Shown: positions 35,589 to 40,401 of the stretch, in pieces
How positions within the stretch are numbered: the stretch's first letter is position 1
Layout of the letters: each line of letters starts with the position of its first letter
Made by a program: the position numbers and the translations under genes
Assembly (NCBI GenBank): GCA_027485795.1
Contig: JAIXQK010000140.1
Location: 1 to 40,401 of the forward strand
DNA: 40,401 nucleotides
Direction: 5' to 3'
Source of the DNA: Oxalobacteraceae bacterium
GTDB taxonomy: Bacteria; Pseudomonadota; Gammaproteobacteria; Burkholderiales; Burkholderiaceae_D
Notes under the pieces: generated by a model
Told to the model about the DNA's origin: nothing
The model's input: only the letters and a program-made list of their open reading frames with translations
The model's database searches: none

Positions 35589-36761
35589 TCAGTCCGCCGG
35601 TTGCAAGTGATATCGATCAACTTCCTGCACGGTACCCGTTTGCGGATCGCTGACCGTCATAGAAGACCGGTCTTGCACCTTGAAACGCTGTTTCGCTGGG
35701 CCGAGAATTTCATGCTCACCCATACTCCGAATATCATGAAAGGGGTCAGCGTAAAGGCCCTGTCGCATGGTAATGACGCACTCCAGACCGTAACCCTCAG
35801 AAAACTTGGTCCGCGCGTAGCTACTGTTCTCATCACAACTGGCTGACAGCACGCTTGGGAAGCTTACCCACCCTTTATTCTGGTAAGCCTCGCGCAGCAT
35901 TGCGGTACGGAATGGCTCATCGAGTGCCGTTAATCTTATTCCTTTGTAGACTGTGATATTGCTTCGTGCAAACCATGGGTGTTTACACAGCTTATCAATC
36001 GCGCTATTCAGGGTGGTGCTATAAAAATTGACGCAAGATTGAAGTGCTGGTTCGCCATAGTAGGCGTGCGCCATTGCCGCGCCGTTGATGATGTTGAAGG
36101 TTCCGCTGGATGAGCTAAGGTAGTCGAGTAATGCCAACAGCTCCGCTTCGCTCAAGCCAATCAATGACGTGTTGAGCGATTCGCCACCGATACGGTCCAT
36201 CTGATCTGCGACGCCTTTAATCACGCCATCAGCACTCAAGCGTTCGCGCAAGGTCGGGCTGAGCGAGGATAGTAATGCTTGCCTTCTTTCCTCATCGTTT
36301 TTTTGGAATGTCGCATGAAACTGCTCAAGCAGATCATTTCGGTGCTTAGCGTGGATCTGCCTGAGAAAGACCTGCTCAAAATCCGTCTGGCCTTGTTTGG
36401 ATCTTTGATTGAGCGAGATGGGTGTAGCCTCATAACGTGTCGCGAAAACGGTATATGCGTCGAGTGCGTAGCAAATCGTGTGTACTGCCGCGGCATTTCT
36501 TGCGCCAGTATGCTGACTACCATCGCTACTCGTCGATGCACTGATCGCTTGTCGTTTCCCCCACTCATAGCACTCATGGTAAAGATCGGAGTCTCGTAGC
36601 GCTTGTAGTCTCTTCCTTCCTCCATCAGCGACTGCTTCGCTGATATGCATTTTTAGCTTGGTAACCCGGTTATCTTCACCGGTTGCCGTATGCATTGGTC
36701 GATAAGCGCGCTTGGGACCGTGCGTGCGTGCAGGGCCCATCGACTTTACTAGTCTAAACAT
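35589..36761 (-). CDS. Putative mono-ADP-ribosyltransferase toxin/effector
   Basis: A 390-residue protein. The C-terminal third (about residues 265-390) reads as an ADP-ribosyltransferase of the R-S-E class: VYKGIRL (271-277), SFPSVLSASCDENSSYA (300-316) matching the STS strand, and GEHEILGPAKQRFKV (348-362) matching the ExE loop and following strand. Such enzymes move ADP-ribose from NAD+ onto a protein, often arginine for ExE forms. The usual first Arg is Lys273. The N-terminal 260 residues look mainly helical, without signal peptide or membrane segment, and I recognise no domain there. GGAGGTGA lies six bases before the ATG. It is monocistronic, between its own terminator and that of groEL. 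It could be a secreted effector, an intracellular toxin or a remnant; delivery is unknown and no immunity gene is visible. Confidence 0.75.
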   Translation of the reverse strand: MFRLVKSMGPARTHGPKRAYRPMHTATGEDNRVTKLKMHISEAVADGGRKRLQALRDSDLYHECYEWGKRQAISASTSSDGSQHTGARNAAAVHTICYALDAYTVFATRYEATPISLNQRSKQGQTDFEQVFLRQIHAKHRNDLLEQFHATFQKNDEERRQALLSSLSPTLRERLSADGVIKGVADQMDRIGGESLNTSLIGLSEAELLALLDYLSSSSGTFNIINGAAMAHAYYGEPALQSCVNFYSTTLNSAIDKLCKHPWFARSNITVYKGIRLTALDEPFRTAMLREAYQNKGWVSFPSVLSASCDENSSYARTKFSEGYGLECVITMRQGLYADPFHDIRSMGEHEILGPAKQRFKVQDRSSMTVSDPQTGTVQEVDRYHLQPAD

Positions 36762-36767
36762 AGGGTG

Positions 36768-36775
36768 TCACCTCC
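36768..36775 (-). promoter_or_regulatory. Perfect Shine-Dalgarno of the ADP-ribosyltransferase gene
   Basis: GGAGGTGA is fully complementary to the end of 16S rRNA and sits six bases before the ATG. It is one of the strongest ribosome binding sites in the window and fixes the start codon at 36761. Confidence 0.85.
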
Positions 36776-37068
36776 AGCTGTTCCAGCTGTTATTTTTAAG
36801 ACCCGCTGCCAAGGCCCTGCTGATATCGCGAGCGATGCTTTGCCCTACTTTTCGTATGGCCTAAGCGGCCCTAACAGCGAGCGTCTCGGTCGAGGCGCTC
36901 GGGCTGGCGGAGAGTCTTTGATTTGTTACCGCTCGTCGAATAACGAACAGCTATCGATAAGTTTCAATTACCGGCTAATTGTTCAATTGATCGGAGCGGA
37001 TCGGACGCTTTAGTCCGTTGGGATGCAGTTTTTGCGAGCTGGCGCAAATACTGGTACTGAGGGGCAAT

Positions 37069-37097
37069 AAAAAAGGCCTGTATTTCTACAGGCCTTT
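37069..37097 (-). terminator. groESL operon terminator
   Basis: On the minus strand AAAGGCCTGTA-GAAA-TACAGGCCTTT forms an 11-bp stem with a tetraloop and runs into further T residues. It lies 22 bases past the groEL stop codon. Confidence 0.94.
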
Positions 37098-37119
37098 CGG
37101 GGTACTGCGGAGGGCAGGA

Positions 37120-38784
<1,665 letters not shown>

Positions 38785-38887
38785 TCAGTGGGCTCAGTAA
38801 TTCGAAGTCGTTGTCGGGGAGTGATCGGGGCCCTATCGATCCTGCATGATGTCAGGATGGCCGCCGCTGTCCGCCGAACATCTTTGA

Positions 38888-39175
38888 TCAGGCAACAACG
38901 GCCATGATGTCGTCTTCGCGCATGACTAGCACTTCTTTGCCGTCAACTTTGACGGTTTGGCCGGAGTACTTGCCGAACAGGATGGTGTCGCCGACTTTGA
39001 CGTCCAGCGGGCGGACCTTGCCATCTTCCAGGATCTTGCCGTTGCCGACGGCGATCACTTTGCCCATGTCCGGCTTCTCGGCGGCTGCCTCGGGCAGCAC
39101 GATGCCTGAAGCGGTTTTTGTTTCCTGTTCCTGGCGCTCGACGATCACGCGGTCGTGGAGGGGACGAAGGCTCAT
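38888..39175 (-). CDS. groES: Co-chaperonin GroES (10 kDa)
   Basis: The 95-residue lid of the GroEL chamber. It begins [18 protein letters not shown], has the mobile loop [18 protein letters not shown] that contacts GroEL, and ends [22 protein letters not shown] lies eight bases before the ATG at 39175; a longer frame reaches 39226 but does not match the family. Upstream lie the CIRCE operator and the sigma70 promoter, so HrcA repression is expected. Confidence 0.97.
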   Translation of the reverse strand: MSLRPLHDRVIVERQEQETKTASGIVLPEAAAEKPDMGKVIAVGNGKILEDGKVRPLDVKVGDTILFGKYSGQTVKVDGKEVLVMREDDIMAVVA

Positions 39176-39279
39176 GAAAGCTCCTTTTAAAAACAGTGGG
39201 TTACAGTTATTTTTGGCCACTTGCAAGGCGCTGGACCCGCTTGCGACCGGTTAGGTGAAAACAGTCTTCAGGGGAGTTG

Positions 39280-39306
39280 TTAGCACTCTCCTTCAACGAG
39301 TGCCAA
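39280..39306. promoter_or_regulatory. CIRCE operator (HrcA site)
   Basis: TTAGCACTC, nine bases, then GAGTGCCAA. This matches the CIRCE consensus TTAGCACTC-N9-GAGTGCTAA with a single change. It directly abuts the -10 box of the groESL promoter, the classical position for HrcA repression of groESL. Confidence 0.94.
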
Positions 39307-39334
39307 GTATAAGGACGGGTGGTCGGTTTTTCAA
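39306..39334 (-). promoter_or_regulatory. groESL promoter
   Basis: On the minus strand TTGAAA (39334-39329), a 17-bp spacer, then TATACT (39311-39306). This is a near-consensus sigma70 promoter. The -35 is embedded in CTTGAAA, which is also the sigma32 -35 consensus, but no matching CCCCAT-type -10 is evident. Confidence 0.85.
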
Positions 39335-39374
39335 GAATCCTGGCCGCAATTTACTGCGAATAAGCGGGAGATGA

Positions 39375-40340
39375 TTATTGAATTGATAATTCTTGAACCA
39401 GTCCGGCGGCTGCCAGGTCGGCCAAAGCGCTCCCAACCGACTTGAACAGCGTCATTTGATCGGCGGTTTGACGACCGGGATGCGCGCCGCGTGACAGCGC
39501 GCCGAGGTCGGCCATCAGGTCTGTGGGCAGCAGCAGCCCGGCCTGTATCGGTTGTGTCAGATCGCCCGCCTCTGCCAGCGCACCCGCTTGCGTGTCGACA
39601 AACAGTGCGGCAGTGGTCATGAGTGCATCGTCCGCTTCACGCATGGTCGGCCGAAAACCACCCACAAGATCGATATGGGTCCCCGGCTTTACCCATTCCG
39701 CGTGCAACAGCGGTTCAGTGCTGGTGGTGGCGCAGCAGATAATGTCGGCCTCGGCGCAAGCTGCAGCCAACGACGGCTCGGTTTGAATGTCGACATGATT
39801 GGGTAAGCCCGCCGCCCTGATTTGGCCGACGCTATGTCGAGCCTTGCTTTCGCTACGACCCCAGACGATCACGCGCTGGAGATGACGCGCTGTGCAGTGC
39901 GCGACCACCATTTCAGGTGCGAGGCGACCGGTGCCTACCATCAGTAACGTTCGGCTATCCCTTCGCGACAGAAAACGCGACGCCAGCGCCGACACGGCTG
40001 CAGTGCGGCGCAACGTCAGCACCTCACCATCGATGATCGCGAGCGGTACACCAGTCTCTGTACTCGACAACACGTACATCGCGTGCACGGTAGGCAGATC
40101 ACGATCGCGATTCATCGGCGTGACGGTCACCAGCTTGATTCCGAGATGCTGATGCGCGCGCCAAGCTGGCATTAAAAGCAATGTTGCGTCCCCCGGCAAA
40201 GCATGCGCGTGCCGACGCGGTACCTGAACTTGATCGGCGTCGGCAAAAGCCCTGCGTAGCGCCTCCATCAGCGCTGGATAGGGTAGTGCTGCGCGCACCT
40301 GGGGCGCAGCGATGAAGGGTATCGAATGAGACTCGGACAT
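39375..40340 (-). CDS. Ornithine cyclodeaminase / mu-crystallin family protein
   Basis: A 321-residue NAD(P)-binding protein of the OCD/mu-crystallin family, whose members include ornithine cyclodeaminase, alanine dehydrogenase and ketimine reductases. The substrate region has LGIKLVTVTP with a conserved lysine and LTLRRTAAVSALASRFLS with the conserved arginine. The Rossmann part has TLLMVGTGRLAPEMV and RVIVWGRSESKA, and ICCATTSTEPLL follows. The DLVGGFRPTMREAD and VDTQAGALAEAGDL segments complete the active site. Which reaction it performs cannot be decided. I chose the start MSESHSIPFIAAPQVRAAL; an ATG at 40388, close to the window edge, is also in frame and neither has a clear ribosome binding site. 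Confidence 0.88.
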   Translation of the reverse strand: MSESHSIPFIAAPQVRAALPYPALMEALRRAFADADQVQVPRRHAHALPGDATLLLMPAWRAHQHLGIKLVTVTPMNRDRDLPTVHAMYVLSSTETGVPLAIIDGEVLTLRRTAAVSALASRFLSRRDSRTLLMVGTGRLAPEMVVAHCTARHLQRVIVWGRSESKARHSVGQIRAAGLPNHVDIQTEPSLAAACAEADIICCATTSTEPLLHAEWVKPGTHIDLVGGFRPTMREADDALMTTAALFVDTQAGALAEAGDLTQPIQAGLLLPTDLMADLGALSRGAHPGRQTADQMTLFKSVGSALADLAAAGLVQELSIQ

Positions 40341-40401
40341 GGCAGCGCAGCGTAGGCGAAAGCAGTACCAGACGTCAATCAAACGCATGGGATAATTTGG
40401 C

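Larger units (their letters stand above)
36762..37119 (-). other. Leader/intergenic region between groEL and the ADP-ribosyltransferase gene
   Basis: About 358 bp without a credible gene. It holds the groEL terminator at its upper end and the perfect Shine-Dalgarno GGAGGTGA at 36768-36775. A weak minus-strand promoter candidate (TTGAAA, 17 bp, GTTATT) lies near 36935-36965. A CGGAC/GTCCG inverted repeat lies near 37003-37018. Nothing else stands out. Confidence 0.6.

Overview
The window looks like a chromosomal segment of a betaproteobacterium of the order Burkholderiales. The 5S rRNA has the betaproteobacterial form, and the run gph-ubiG-ompA-gyrA-pheA-hisC-tyrA-aroA-cmk-rpsA-ihfB-lapA-lapB-cysM is a gene order I know from Burkholderiaceae and Oxalobacteraceae. 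The family-level assignment is not secure. Most of the window is housekeeping sequence.

Layout. 1-695: end of a ribosomal RNA operon (23S 3' end, 5S, terminator). 853-11678: a mixed metabolic block holding an M20 amidohydrolase, a molybdopterin oxidoreductase overlapping a zinc aminopeptidase lipoprotein, FadD acyl-CoA ligase, a YciA-type thioesterase, an Atm1-type ABC exporter, dihydroorotase and a DUF3025 protein. 11721-12809: a trimeric porin. 13140-15503: a small, AT-richer surface-polysaccharide pair (O-antigen ligase/polymerase and GT2 glycosyltransferase). 15598-16301: tmRNA (ssrA) on the minus strand, with two tandem ~171 bp units beyond its 3' end; each unit carries a copy of the tmRNA 3' terminus and of its terminator. 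16351-18496: gph, ubiG and an OmpA-family protein, all minus strand.

18757-31816 is a long plus-strand housekeeping run: gyrA, then the aromatic amino acid genes pheA-hisC-tyrA-aroA, then cmk-rpsA-ihfB-lapA-lapB, a secreted helix-hairpin-helix protein, and cysM. Compared with the order I expect, serC is absent between gyrA and pheA, and the heptose/UDP-glucose genes often found between lapB and cysM are absent. 31930-33615 holds a small HTH protein and the lytic transglycosylase MltB on the minus strand. 33811-35534 holds the GTPase YlqF/RbgA and a crotonase-fold protein that lacks both classical catalytic glutamates.

The most unusual gene is at 35589-36761 (minus strand). It encodes a 390-residue protein whose C-terminal third reads as a mono-ADP-ribosyltransferase: a YKG strand, an LSAS motif and an EHEIL ExE loop. 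The gene has a perfect Shine-Dalgarno sequence and is bounded by terminators, so it looks like a stand-alone toxin or effector gene. It sits between housekeeping genes, just downstream of groES-groEL. groESL itself has a clear sigma70 promoter and a CIRCE operator at 39280-39306. The window ends with an ornithine cyclodeaminase/mu-crystallin family gene.
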